A model generated the notes under the pieces. It saw nothing but the letters and a program-made list of their open reading frames with translations. It did no database searches and was not told the DNA's origin. Below, piece by piece: positions 1-7,592 of a DNA stretch of 17,138 nucleotides. The translations under genes and the position numbers were made by a program. Positions within the stretch are counted from its first letter, which is position 1, and the number at the start of each line of letters is the position of its first letter. Source of the DNA: Anaerotignum sp. (GTDB taxonomy: Bacteria > Bacillota > Clostridia > Lachnospirales > Anaerotignaceae); assembly GCA_020024265.1 (NCBI GenBank), contig JAHHTW010000033.1, forward strand, positions 1 to 17,138. The letters run 5' to 3'.

Positions 1-123
1 CCCCGCAAGGGACTTCGTCCCTTGACCCATTCGTAAGACCTTGGGGCGCTGCCACAATGCCTCGCAAGGGACTTCGTCCCTTGACCCGTTTTTAAGACCT
101 TGGAGCTTTGCCCCAAGGTCTTA
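1..123. repeat. 59-nt tandem two-hairpin repeat, left end
   Basis: About two units of a 59-nt repeat; for example GACTTCGTCC begins at 11 and again at 70. Each unit holds two short-loop hairpins. One is CAAGGGAC-TTC-GTCCCTTG. The other is of the TTGGGGC-TTT-GCCCCAA type; here it is best formed by 93-106 pairing with 110-123, with one mismatch. The same unit recurs at the right end of the window in the same orientation. No open reading frame is supported. It behaves like a dispersed REP/BIME-like intergenic element, a family assignment that is inference. Confidence 0.85.
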
Positions 124-430
124 CAATATGATTTGGAGCATATTGGCTTACAATTGTTTGGTGATGACTTTGGGATTGTGATGCCACACCCCGCAAGGGA
201 CATGGTTTCTATGGATATAGGCAATTTTGTAGTATAAGAAAATCAGATATTCCCTCTATCCCTTTTGCATATGCCCAAAACCAATGCCATACACTTCTGG
301 CTTTTTCCAAAGCAGTGTTTTGAAAAAACACTGCGTCTAAAAGTTTTGCTCAAGCTTTTTCAAAAGCTTGCAGGGTTTGGGACAGCGTCCCAAGGTCTTG
401 GGGCTTGGGACAGCGTTTCAAGGTCTGAAA
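124..430. repeat. Degenerate repeat and hairpin cluster downstream of ldhA
   Basis: No gene is supported here. The stretch holds a 7-bp inverted repeat (124-130/139-145) and a remnant of the 59-nt unit (CCCCGCAAGGGAC near 189-201). Three further perfect hairpins follow: GCAGTGTTTT 312-321/325-334, CAAGCTTTT 351-359/362-370, and TTGGGAC 377-383/387-393. Fragments reading AAGGTCTTGGGGCTTGGGAC link this block to the terminal repeat family. The block looks like a second composite intergenic repeat laid next to decayed copies of the first. Confidence 0.6.
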
Positions 431-458
431 AAAAGGGTATCCTGTCGGATACCCTTTT
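423..458 (-). terminator. Rho-independent terminator of ldhA
   Basis: A perfect 12-bp stem pairs 431-442 with 447-458 around a 4-nt loop (TGTC). Read on the minus strand it is followed by a run of U (423-430 is rich in A on the plus strand). It lies about 40 nt past the ldhA stop codon. Confidence 0.9.
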
Positions 459-499
459 ACTTTTCCGTTTGACACAATCGGAATATATTTTAGTTGGAA

Positions 500-1480
500 T
501 TATTTTACTTCGTTTACCAGTTCAGCGCCTTCCAAGAATGCTTTTGCATTGTCCAGAGTTGTCTTAGCCATGGAATCCAGAGCTTCTACTGTCAAGAATG
601 CCTGGTGACCGGAAACAACAACCTTATCGCTTGCCAGCAGTCTAGCCAGAATAGGATCATGTTCTGTCAGGTTGCTTCTGTCTTCAAAGAAGTATTCGTG
701 TTCTTTTTCGCAAACGTCCATACCTACACCACGGAATTTGCCGGCTTCTACTGCATCAGCCAGAGCTTCGGAATCAACCAAGCCGCCACGAGCAACGTTG
801 ATGAAAATAACACCGTCTTTCATCTTAGCAATAGCATCTTTGTCGATCATATGCTTTGTTGCAGGCATCAGAGGGCAATGGATGGAAATTACATCGGAAC
901 GTGCATACAGTTCATCCAATGTTACATATTCCAGACCCAGATTGGGGTTGGGGAATGCATCATAAGCGATGATGTTCATGCCAAAGCCTTTCAAGATGTT
1001 GATCATGCACTGACCGATCTTACCTGTACCGATGATACCAGCTGTTTTGCCAACCAGAGCGATACCTGTCAGACCAGCGATGTCAAAGTTGAATTTTGTT
1101 GTTCTTTCATAGGACAGATGTGGCTTTCTGTTTACTGCCATCAGCAGTGCAGCACCCTGTTCTGCTACGGATTCAGGAGAGTAAGCAGGTACTCTCAGTA
1201 CGGGCAGACCACATTCTTTTGCAACTTCCAGATCTACGCTGTCAAAACCTGCACAACGCAGCAACAGAACTTTGATACCCAGATCCTTCAGTTCACGGAT
1301 AACTTCTGCGGGTACTTCGTCATTTACGAAAGAGCAGGTAGCATCATGACCTTTTGCCAGATGTGCTGTTGCAGGTGTCAATCTTTCATTGAAGAATGTG
1401 ATTTCATAGCCATATTTTTCTGCTGCGGGTTTGAAAGCGTCTACCCAATAAGATTTTGTGTCAAAGAAAGCAATTTTCAT
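500..1480 (-). CDS. ldhA: D-lactate dehydrogenase (D-2-hydroxyacid dehydrogenase family)
   Basis: NAD-dependent reduction of pyruvate to D-lactate, a cytoplasmic fermentative step that re-oxidises NADH. The 326-residue product follows the E. coli LdhA pattern along its length. The Rossmann motif GTGKIG is at about 151-156, with Asp174 after it for the NAD ribose. The catalytic triad is Arg231 (in NVARGG), Glu260 (in DVCEKE) and His292 (in SGHQAFLT). RCAGFDSVDL and VPAYSPESVAEQ are family blocks. A start 10 codons upstream is open, but ATG at 1480 has AGGAGG nine bases before it and begins with the family's usual MKIAFFDTK. It is a single-gene unit with its own promoter, candidate Rex operator and terminator. 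A related 2-hydroxyacid substrate such as 2-oxoisocaproate cannot be excluded from sequence. Confidence 0.9.
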   Translation of the reverse strand: MKIAFFDTKSYWVDAFKPAAEKYGYEITFFNERLTPATAHLAKGHDATCSFVNDEVPAEVIRELKDLGIKVLLLRCAGFDSVDLEVAKECGLPVLRVPAYSPESVAEQGAALLMAVNRKPHLSYERTTKFNFDIAGLTGIALVGKTAGIIGTGKIGQCMINILKGFGMNIIAYDAFPNPNLGLEYVTLDELYARSDVISIHCPLMPATKHMIDKDAIAKMKDGVIFINVARGGLVDSEALADAVEAGKFRGVGMDVCEKEHEYFFEDRSNLTEHDPILARLLASDKVVVSGHQAFLTVEALDSMAKTTLDNAKAFLEGAELVNEVK

Positions 1481-1582
1481 GTCTAAATTCCTCCTAAAAA
1501 AATAACTCATATTATGTAGTAGAAAATAGATAACAAACAGAATGCCCTATCCGAATATATATCAAAACAGACACATCTCTGT

Positions 1583-1600
1583 TTGTTTTACTTTTAACAA
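1583..1600. promoter_or_regulatory. Candidate Rex operator of ldhA
   Basis: The plus strand reads TTGTTTTACTTTTAACAA. It matches the known Rex consensus TTGTTAA-N4-TTAACAA at 12 of 14 defined positions, with TTGTT and TTAACAA intact. It overlaps the end of the ldhA -10 box and the expected start of transcription, where a repressor would act. Rex senses NADH/NAD+ and is known to control fermentative dehydrogenases in Firmicutes. That Rex binds here is inference. Confidence 0.65.
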
Positions 1601-1627
1601 TATAAACCATTTCACGGAATTTGTCAA
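1599..1627 (-). promoter_or_regulatory. Sigma-A type promoter of ldhA
   Basis: On the minus strand, a perfect TTGACA (1627-1622), a 17-nt spacer, and TATATT (1604-1599). The predicted transcript has a leader of about 110 nt, which includes a 7-bp inverted repeat AAACAGA/TCTGTTT (1565-1571/1578-1584). Confidence 0.8.
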
Positions 1628-1963
1628 CCATGTTTCCATATAATTGGCAATTTTGCTCATTGTTTTTTTCGACACTTCTAATCAAAACGTCTGGTTTCAC
1701 AAAAATCAATCCCTCTTTTTTTGTATATTATTTTTATACAAATCCTTCATATAAAAAAGCCGTATTTTTTTGATAAAAAAATGTCTTTTTTATAATAATC
1801 AGACTTACTTTTGTATTTCATATCATACAAAGCTGATATTCTTTGTATGTCTGCCAATCCATGCACCTGCCCCAAAACCCAAAAGGATCTGCAAAACGAA
1901 ACATATATGATTTTTCATACAACATCTATGCCGGCTCTCGTTCCAAAGCCGGTATCTTGTGCA
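1628..1963. other. AT-rich intergenic region with five TTTGTAT/ATACAAA half-sites
   Basis: No gene is supported between prs and ldhA. The heptamer TTTGTAT or its complement occurs at 1720, 1736, 1811, 1825 and 1842. The copies form perfect inverted repeats: TTTGTATA 1720-1727 with 1735-1742, and CATACAAAG 1824-1832 with CTTTGTATG 1841-1849. The arm at 1825-1831 can pair with either neighbour. A weaker hairpin CCGGCT/AGCCGG lies at 1931-1936/1947-1952. No U-tract follows the main hairpins, so they are not simple terminators. Confidence 0.55.
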
Positions 1964-1998
1964 TACAAAAAGCGGGTAAGCCGCATGGCTTACCCGCT
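1964..1998 (-). terminator. Rho-independent terminator of prs
   Basis: A perfect 12-bp stem AGCGGGTAAGCC (1971-1982) with its complement at 1987-1998 and a 4-nt loop. On the minus strand it is followed by TTTTGT. It sits about 45 nt past the prs stop codon. Confidence 0.88.
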
Positions 1999-2042
1999 CT
2001 GTTTCTATCGCTTGCTATATTCTTCCAGCTACGTTCCGTTTC

Positions 2043-3002
2043 TTAATCAAACAGCTGGGAAATGGAAATACCCTCATGGATACAACGAATGGCATTTGCA
2101 AACAAATCGTCTACAGATACGCTTGTAATCTTGGAGATCTGTTTTTCTTCCGGCAATGCAATGGTATCCAAAACCAACAGCTCTGTGATTGCAGAGTCCT
2201 GAATTCTCTGAAGTGCAGGGCCGCTCAATACAGCATGTGTACAACAAGCATCCACTTCTACTGCGCCTCTTTCCTTCAGTGCGTTTGCAGCATTTGTGAT
2301 GGTACCTGCCGTATCAATCATATCATCTACCAGAATTACCTTTTTGCCCTTGACATCGCCAATGATGTTCATAATTTCACTCACATTTGCTTTGGGTCTG
2401 CGTTTGTCAATGATGGCAAGCGGAATATTCAGCTTTTCTGCAAATGCTCTTGTTCTGGTAACACTGCCAAGATCCGGAGAAATGGCAACAAAATTTTGCA
2501 GATCATCGCCATATTTCTTTTCATAGAAATCGGTCAGCAGAGGTCTGCCTACCAGATTATCTACCGGAATATCGAAGAATCCCTGAATCTGCGCACAATG
2601 CAAATCCATTGTCAGCACACGGTTTGCACCTGCACTGGTCAATATGTTTGCAATCAGCTTTGCACTGATGGGATCTCTTGCTCTTGCTTTTCTATCCTGT
2701 CTTGCATAGCCGTAATAAGGCATAACTGCAGTGATTCTGCCAGCAGATGCACGCTTCATCGCATCAATCATAATCAGCAGTTCCATCAGGTTGTCATTGA
2801 CAGGGTAAGATGTGGACTGGATGATAAAGACATCTGCGCCACGGATGGTTTCGTTGATTTTTACGGAAATTTCACCATCGCTGAACTTTTCCACCTCCGC
2901 ATCACCCAGCTTGAATCCCAGCTTGTTGGCAATGGATTCCGCCAATGTACGGTTGGAGTTGCAGGCAAATATTTTGATATTATCGCCGGTTGAATAAATC
3001 AT
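2043..3002 (-). CDS. prs: Ribose-phosphate pyrophosphokinase (PRPP synthetase)
   Basis: Makes 5-phosphoribosyl 1-pyrophosphate from ribose 5-phosphate and ATP, for purine, pyrimidine, histidine and NAD synthesis; cytoplasmic. The product is 319 residues, normal for class I enzymes. Visible motifs are FSDGEI near 40-45, the ATP-site loop PYYGYARQDRK at about 95-105, the MDLHCAQIQGFF segment near 130, the flexible-loop DKRRPK near 198-203, and the PRPP loop VILVDDMIDTAGT near 220-232. ATG at 3002 is preceded by a purine-rich AGGGGG site. It lies 224 nt downstream of glmU in the same direction, the glmU-prs order known from Bacillus and relatives. It has its own promoter and a hairpin in its leader. 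Confidence 0.97.
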   Translation of the reverse strand: MIYSTGDNIKIFACNSNRTLAESIANKLGFKLGDAEVEKFSDGEISVKINETIRGADVFIIQSTSYPVNDNLMELLIMIDAMKRASAGRITAVMPYYGYARQDRKARARDPISAKLIANILTSAGANRVLTMDLHCAQIQGFFDIPVDNLVGRPLLTDFYEKKYGDDLQNFVAISPDLGSVTRTRAFAEKLNIPLAIIDKRRPKANVSEIMNIIGDVKGKKVILVDDMIDTAGTITNAANALKERGAVEVDACCTHAVLSGPALQRIQDSAITELLVLDTIALPEEKQISKITSVSVDDLFANAIRCIHEGISISQLFD

Positions 3003-3046
3003 GTATGCGTCCCCCTATTTTCTTTGGTTAATAGAATCATTGATGT

Positions 3047-3070
3047 GGCAGCGCCGAAAAAAGCGCTGCC
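3047..3070 (-). other. GC-rich hairpin in the prs leader
   Basis: Perfect 8-bp arms GGCAGCGC (3047-3054) and GCGCTGCC (3063-3070) enclose an 8-nt A-rich loop. It lies in the predicted prs leader, about 45 nt before the start codon. On the minus strand no U-run follows it, so it is not a standard terminator. It could stabilise or regulate the message. Confidence 0.5.
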
Positions 3071-3086
3071 TGTATCTTCATATTTT

Positions 3087-3115
3087 ATGTTACACCCTTT
3101 GTCACACAATTTCAA
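3087..3115 (-). promoter_or_regulatory. Promoter of prs
   Basis: On the minus strand TTGAAA (3115-3110), a 17-nt spacer and TAACAT (3092-3087). Transcription would start near 3080, leaving a leader of about 80 nt. No convincing terminator separates glmU from prs, so read-through from glmU is also possible. Confidence 0.55.
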
Positions 3116-3226
3116 CACCAAGCGACAGATTTACATTATTTTTCAAATAATTTATGAAATCATGATAAAGGGTAAAAAAAACTGTCTGTATTTTGTATAT
3201 TTTGTCCAATCATATACCTGATGCAA

Positions 3227-4609
3227 TCATTTTTCGTCCTTCTTGCGGATACGTTTTTCCTTCCAGCCATTGATCACGGTTTGTCTTGCTCTTGCTACTG
3301 CCAATACATCTGCCGGTACATCTCTGGTAATGGTTGAGCCTGCTGCGATATAAGAATTTTCCGCAATGGTAACAGGTGCAACCAGATTGACATTGCAGCC
3401 GACAAAAACATGGTCGCCAATGGTGGTACGATGTTTCTTTTCGCCGTCATAGTTTACCATAATGCTGCCACAGCCGAAATTGATTTTTTCCCCTGCATCG
3501 GTATCGCCCACATATGAAAGATGCGGGATTTTTGTGCCATTGCCCACATTGGAATTTTTGACCTCCACAAAGTCGCCAATCTTGACATTTTCGCCAATCT
3601 GACAGTTGGGACGAATGTATGCAAAAGGCCCTACCGTAGTATTGCTTCCGATTTCGGATTCCATTGCCGTGGAGGTCTGGAAGGTCACACCATCGTGCAA
3701 TCGCATATCTGTCAAACGGGAATTTGGCCCAATCACACAATCCGCACCAATTACCGTATTACCTTCAATCACACAGCCCGGCAGAATGACACTGTCCTGA
3801 CCTATGACAACATCGCTGCCAATATACGTATGGGAAGGATCGGCAATGGTAACGCCGTTTTCCATATGACGGCGGTTGATGCGTTTTTTCATCAGCTCTG
3901 CGGCATCCGCAAGCTGCATACGGGAATTTACGCCTACAAATTCCCCAGCGTCTGCTGCGGTATATGCACCGACACGCTGCCCATCGGAAAGCAGGATTTC
4001 CAAGCAGTCCGGCAGATAATATTCCCCCTGTGCATTGTCATTTTTCAATCGGTCAAGCGCAGCCTTGAGCTGTGCCCCCGCAAAGATATAGATTCCCGTA
4101 TTGATTTCCTTTACCGCACGCTCTGCCTCACTGGCATCCTTATCCTCTACGCTCTTGAGAAACGCTCCCTTGGCATCACGAATGATCCGCCCATAGCCTG
4201 TGGCATCGTCTACCATTGCAGACACAACGGTGACGCTGTTTTGTTCCTGCTGATGGAATTTCACCACATGCTGCAATGTTTCTCCGGTAATCAAAGGTGT
4301 ATCCCCACAAAGAATCAGAATATCCTGATCGTCCTCAATGAATGCGCCTGCCATTTTAACCGCATGTCCTGTGCCTTTGCGCTCTGTCTGCATGGCAAAG
4401 GAAACATCTTCTCTCTCTATGGCAGACTGTACCTGTTCTGCCTGATGCCCAACCACAATACACATACTTTGGGCGCCGCTATGTTTTGCTGCATCCAGCA
4501 CATAGTCAATCATGCGTTTGTGCATGATTTCATGCAACACCTTTGGTTTCTTGGATTTCATGCGGCTGCCTTCACCGGCTGCCAATATGATTGCTTTCAA
4601 ATTTTTCAT
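3227..4609 (-). CDS. glmU: Bifunctional UDP-N-acetylglucosamine pyrophosphorylase / glucosamine-1-phosphate N-acetyltransferase
   Basis: Catalyses the last two steps to UDP-GlcNAc, the precursor of peptidoglycan and wall polymers: acetylation of glucosamine 1-phosphate and then uridylylation. The protein is 460 residues, the usual length. The N-terminal nucleotidyltransferase domain (about 1-230) opens with LAAGEGSRMKSKKPKVLH and carries GTGHAVK, CGDTPL and EINTGIY. The C-terminal half is a left-handed beta-helix of hexapeptide repeats (for example IGSDVVIGQDSVILPGCVI). It contains the PHLSYVGD segment, with the His expected for acetyltransfer, and NFGCGSIMVNYDG. The start fits the family N-terminus, although the ribosome site (AAAGG) is weak. 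It lies 107 nt after cca with no clear promoter or terminator between, suggesting co-transcription. Confidence 0.97.
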   Translation of the reverse strand: MKNLKAIILAAGEGSRMKSKKPKVLHEIMHKRMIDYVLDAAKHSGAQSMCIVVGHQAEQVQSAIEREDVSFAMQTERKGTGHAVKMAGAFIEDDQDILILCGDTPLITGETLQHVVKFHQQEQNSVTVVSAMVDDATGYGRIIRDAKGAFLKSVEDKDASEAERAVKEINTGIYIFAGAQLKAALDRLKNDNAQGEYYLPDCLEILLSDGQRVGAYTAADAGEFVGVNSRMQLADAAELMKKRINRRHMENGVTIADPSHTYIGSDVVIGQDSVILPGCVIEGNTVIGADCVIGPNSRLTDMRLHDGVTFQTSTAMESEIGSNTTVGPFAYIRPNCQIGENVKIGDFVEVKNSNVGNGTKIPHLSYVGDTDAGEKINFGCGSIMVNYDGEKKHRTTIGDHVFVGCNVNLVAPVTIAENSYIAAGSTITRDVPADVLAVARARQTVINGWKEKRIRKKDEK

Positions 4610-4716
4610 GTCCTTTCGCCCTTTCCTCTACGATCTTTCTTGCCATATCTTGTCGCTATTTTCTCATGTTTTGTGATAAAATGCAAGCTGCATATTTTGC
4701 CGGTTTACAAAGCACG

Positions 4717-5925
4717 CTATTTTTGCAGTTCCGCTGCCAGAGCAAGCAGATATGCCCTATCGTTATGCTCCGGATGCTCCAGCACATCCTGCAAAAGCTG
4801 TCCCAGCAATATCCCCAGCGTTTTGCCTGCCGGTATCCCTGCTTCTTTGAGCATTTTGCCGTCTACTGCGAGCATCTTCAAATTCAGACAATCCCCACGT
4901 TCCAGCACCTCTTTTAAGATTTCCCTTGCCTTTTCCACTGCCTGTGCATCGCAAAGCACCTCCTGCAAAACAAAAAGCAGCTCCAAAAGCTCCAATCCCA
5001 GTACCCCTGCAACGGTACGCACCTCTGTCGGCGTTGCGGGCGTCTTTTCCCATAGATGGGAAAGCAGTGTCGTAATTTGCTTCAGGGTGTTGTTATCAAA
5101 TTTCAGTTTTTTACAAAATACCTTTGCTTCCTGCGGTGTATATTCCTGCAAAACCGTTGTCCACCGCAATACCGGTATTGCGGGCAATTGTATCAGCTGT
5201 GCCGCACGCTCTGATACATGTGCGCATACACGCTCTGCAAATATGGTATCTATATGAGGAAGCAAGCCGCTTTGTGCAAGCAGCGGTAATTTTTGCAGAT
5301 GCGGCGCACACCAGAGTTTATCCAATTCCTCATGGATCCGCTCCACACTGATTTTTTCAATCAATGCTGCATTGTCCTGCAATGCCCGAAACGTTTCCGC
5401 TTCTACCCAAAAGCCAAGCTGTGCCGCAAAACGCACACAACGCAGCATACGCAAAGCATCCTCCTGAAAACGCTTTTCCGGCACACCTACCCCACGAATA
5501 CACATCCTTTGGATATCCTCCTGCCCATGAAAAGGATCTTGAAAGCCTTCCTGCGGATGATAGGCAATGGCATTCATGGTAAAATCACGACGCAGCAAAT
5601 CCTCCTCCAAATTGGGCGTAAAGCACACTTGTGTCGGGTGTCTGCCATCTTCATATGTTCCGTCAATACGGTATGTGGTGACTTCATAATTCACATGATG
5701 CAGCACAACGGTAATGGTACCATGCTGTATGCCGGTATCAAAGGTATGCGCAAACAGCGCCTTTGTCTGCTTGGGCAGTGCGGATGTGGTAATATCCCAG
5801 TCCTGCGGCACACGAGAAAGTATCGCATCACGCACACAACCGCCTACAATATATGCTTCATATCCGTTTTCATTGAGTGTGCGCAATATGGTTGTAACAT
5901 CCTGTGGCATTGTAATTGTTTTCAT
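4717..5925 (-). CDS. cca: CCA tRNA nucleotidyltransferase
   Basis: Adds or repairs the 3' CCA end of tRNAs using CTP and ATP; cytoplasmic. Class II nucleotidyltransferase signatures are clear: GGCVRDAIL at about 28-36, catalytic D42-W-D44 in PQDWDITTSA, and RRDFTMNAIAY followed by DPFHGQEDI. The ALRMLRCVRFAAQLGF segment and the helical body RIHEELDKL follow. Length is 402 residues, within the Firmicutes range. A start 15 codons upstream is open, but ATG at 5925 has AAGGAT nine bases before it and matches family starts (MPQDVTTIL soon after). A sigma-A type -10 lies about 110 nt upstream. The long C-terminal helical part is less conserved, so separate CC-adding or A-adding specificity cannot be excluded. 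Confidence 0.93.
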   Translation of the reverse strand: MKTITMPQDVTTILRTLNENGYEAYIVGGCVRDAILSRVPQDWDITTSALPKQTKALFAHTFDTGIQHGTITVVLHHVNYEVTTYRIDGTYEDGRHPTQVCFTPNLEEDLLRRDFTMNAIAYHPQEGFQDPFHGQEDIQRMCIRGVGVPEKRFQEDALRMLRCVRFAAQLGFWVEAETFRALQDNAALIEKISVERIHEELDKLWCAPHLQKLPLLAQSGLLPHIDTIFAERVCAHVSERAAQLIQLPAIPVLRWTTVLQEYTPQEAKVFCKKLKFDNNTLKQITTLLSHLWEKTPATPTEVRTVAGVLGLELLELLFVLQEVLCDAQAVEKAREILKEVLERGDCLNLKMLAVDGKMLKEAGIPAGKTLGILLGQLLQDVLEHPEHNDRAYLLALAAELQK

Positions 5926-5940
5926 CTCTTCACAATCCTT

Positions 5941-5976
5941 GTATCTTTGATACGGGGCTTTGCGTGACAATCCCCG
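5941..5976 (-). other. Hairpins in the cca leader
   Basis: Two adjacent inverted repeats lie between the cca promoter and its start codon. They are GTATC-TTT-GATAC (5941-5953) and CGGGG/CCCCG (5953-5957/5972-5976), which meet at one base. No U-run follows, so they are leader structures rather than a terminator. Confidence 0.4.
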
Positions 5977-6032
5977 TTCCTTCGTTTTTCATGCAAATAC
6001 ATATATCTCCGCTCTTGATGCGGCATATCCCC

Positions 6033-6041
6033 ATTATACCA
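6033..6041 (-). promoter_or_regulatory. Extended -10 promoter of cca
   Basis: On the minus strand the sequence is TGGTATAAT, a perfect extended -10 element. The -35 region 17 nt upstream is poor, as is common for extended -10 promoters. The leader would be about 100 nt. Confidence 0.6.
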
Positions 6042-6122
6042 TGCTTTTGATTGCTTGAACATATACAAAGAAGAAATTGCATTTTACAACATTTTTGACA
6101 AATGATTGCAGAAAATTCACAT

Positions 6123-6151
6123 TTGAAAAAAAATAGGATTTGGGATATAAT
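6123..6151 (+). promoter_or_regulatory. Promoter of the lipoprotein-tadA unit
   Basis: TTGAAA (6123-6128), a 17-nt spacer and a perfect TATAAT (6146-6151). The leader of about 85 nt contains the 12-nt self-complementary TCTCATATGAGA (6217-6228) just before the ribosome binding site. Confidence 0.8.
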
Positions 6152-6242
6152 AAAAAAAAATTTGGATTTCTTACGTATTTGGCGACAGGGAATATTTCGC
6201 ATATGTCTGCGGTCATTCTCATATGAGAGAGAAGGGGAACAC

Positions 6243-7577
6243 ATGAAAAAAAGGATACTCGGGGGTATACTGGCTTTGCTCTGCCTTTGCGGCTGTGCCT
6301 CTCAGGAGCAGGATTTATCCATTTCTGCATCACAACAAGAACAATTCACCGCTCTGATGGAGGATATCACAGAGGAGTATTATTGGAATTTCGACAATGA
6401 CAGCCTGCAATTTCTTCCTGCACAAATTCCGGAAAACACAGAGGAATATGCTTCATTTTTTGCTGCGTCAGCAGACTCTGCACATAATCTGCAATCCTAT
6501 GCAGGCAGTACCGTCATTCTGGGTACAGCCCGATTGCTGCATTACAACGGAGATACCGCTGGGCAGCTGCTTTGCTATTTCAATGACCATGCGCTCATTG
6601 GGGTATGCTATCAAGGCGGCTACAAAAACAGCTACTACAGCCTCAAAGAACGCAACGCTTTTTTGTCTGATGGCGGATTTTATACCTATGAGCATTGGGA
6701 GGGTATGCCGCAGCATTTTTCCAGCAGCGCCGCCACATTTCCGGCAAACGGCTTTCTTTCCACAGGCAAAGATAAAAACAACCATGTACTTACTGCCAGC
6801 ATACAAGATGGCGCCGTACGCATTTATCGCTATCATGAACCATCCTTACAGCTTTGGCGCACGCTCTCTTACCCCGGCAGTCTGGAAGCAACTGCGGTTA
6901 CATTTTTGGACTCTACCGCAGGCAGCACACTTGCCGTAATGCTTTCGAGCGTGACTTCTCAGGGTAGCGGAGAAGGCGAGCATGTATTTACACGCTCGGA
7001 AAAAATTGTGTTTTATGATGAAAACATGCAGCCCACCGGTGTGGAAATCCCCTTGGAATCAGGGGAAGGCAACGCATTGGCCAGCGCAGGCAATGAACTG
7101 ATGGTAACCGGCAACCATATCATACAATACTATACGTTGCAGGAAGGCAGCTGGAACAATACCGGCTATAGCCGCCTTGGGCACAGCGCACGCTATCTGC
7201 ATCTTACAGACTTGGATGGCAACGGTACGACAGAATATATCATGCATGACGGTATGGATCTATATATCTATCAAAGGAATGAAAACACATTGCGTTGCAT
7301 CTGGTCCACCCATTTGGGTGTAGAAAGCCTATACGGACCCATTACCAGCGGGGACTTAAACCATGACGGTGTAAAAGAAATTTATGTTTGCGATATGACA
7401 GGAACCACCATACGCTATATCCTGACAGAAAAGGGGATGCGCTCTGCAAATGAAGATATTGTATATGGGCAGTGTATGTATGTCTGCGAACTCAATCAGG
7501 ATGGATATGACGATTATTGGATGATTGTAGACCCGGAATCTCAAAAGGGATCTTTGTATCTCTCACAAACAAAGTAA
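6243..7577 (+). CDS. Lipoprotein with FG-GAP-like calcium-binding repeats, function unknown
   Basis: The product is 444 residues from ATG 6243, which has AAGGGG five bases upstream; a start 47 codons earlier is open but lacks these signals. The N-terminus is a lipoprotein signal: MKKR, a hydrophobic stretch, then LCGC with the lipidated Cys at 18, so the protein should be anchored outside the membrane. The C-terminal quarter has three acidic loops of the D-x-D/N-x-D-G type: DLDGNGTTEY (about 322), DLNHDGVKEI (about 371) and ELNQDGYDDY (about 416). They are spaced 45-50 residues apart like blades of an FG-GAP/VCBS beta-propeller. The middle is rich in Tyr, Ser and aromatic beta-strand sequence. 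I do not recognise a named family. It lies 15 nt before tadA and probably shares its transcript; a functional tie to tadA is not evident. Confidence 0.8.
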   Translation: MKKRILGGILALLCLCGCASQEQDLSISASQQEQFTALMEDITEEYYWNFDNDSLQFLPAQIPENTEEYASFFAASADSAHNLQSYAGSTVILGTARLLHYNGDTAGQLLCYFNDHALIGVCYQGGYKNSYYSLKERNAFLSDGGFYTYEHWEGMPQHFSSSAATFPANGFLSTGKDKNNHVLTASIQDGAVRIYRYHEPSLQLWRTLSYPGSLEATAVTFLDSTAGSTLAVMLSSVTSQGSGEGEHVFTRSEKIVFYDENMQPTGVEIPLESGEGNALASAGNELMVTGNHIIQYYTLQEGSWNNTGYSRLGHSARYLHLTDLDGNGTTEYIMHDGMDLYIYQRNENTLRCIWSTHLGVESLYGPITSGDLNHDGVKEIYVCDMTGTTIRYILTEKGMRSANEDIVYGQCMYVCELNQDGYDDYWMIVDPESQKGSLYLSQTK

Positions 7578-7592
7578 CAAGAGGAGAAATAG

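Noticed and set aside
1..123. CRISPR array
   Set aside because: The period is 59 nt, but the whole unit is repeated, including what would be spacers. The units are paired hairpins and no cas genes are present.
494..1486. 330-codon plus-strand frame opposite ldhA
   Set aside because: It is a shadow of ldhA: the minus-strand product shows full catalytic motifs, while this frame is Cys-rich noise.
3521..5257. 578-codon plus-strand frame opposite glmU and cca
   Set aside because: It runs across two clear minus-strand genes and an intergenic gap, with noise-like composition, so it is an antisense artefact.
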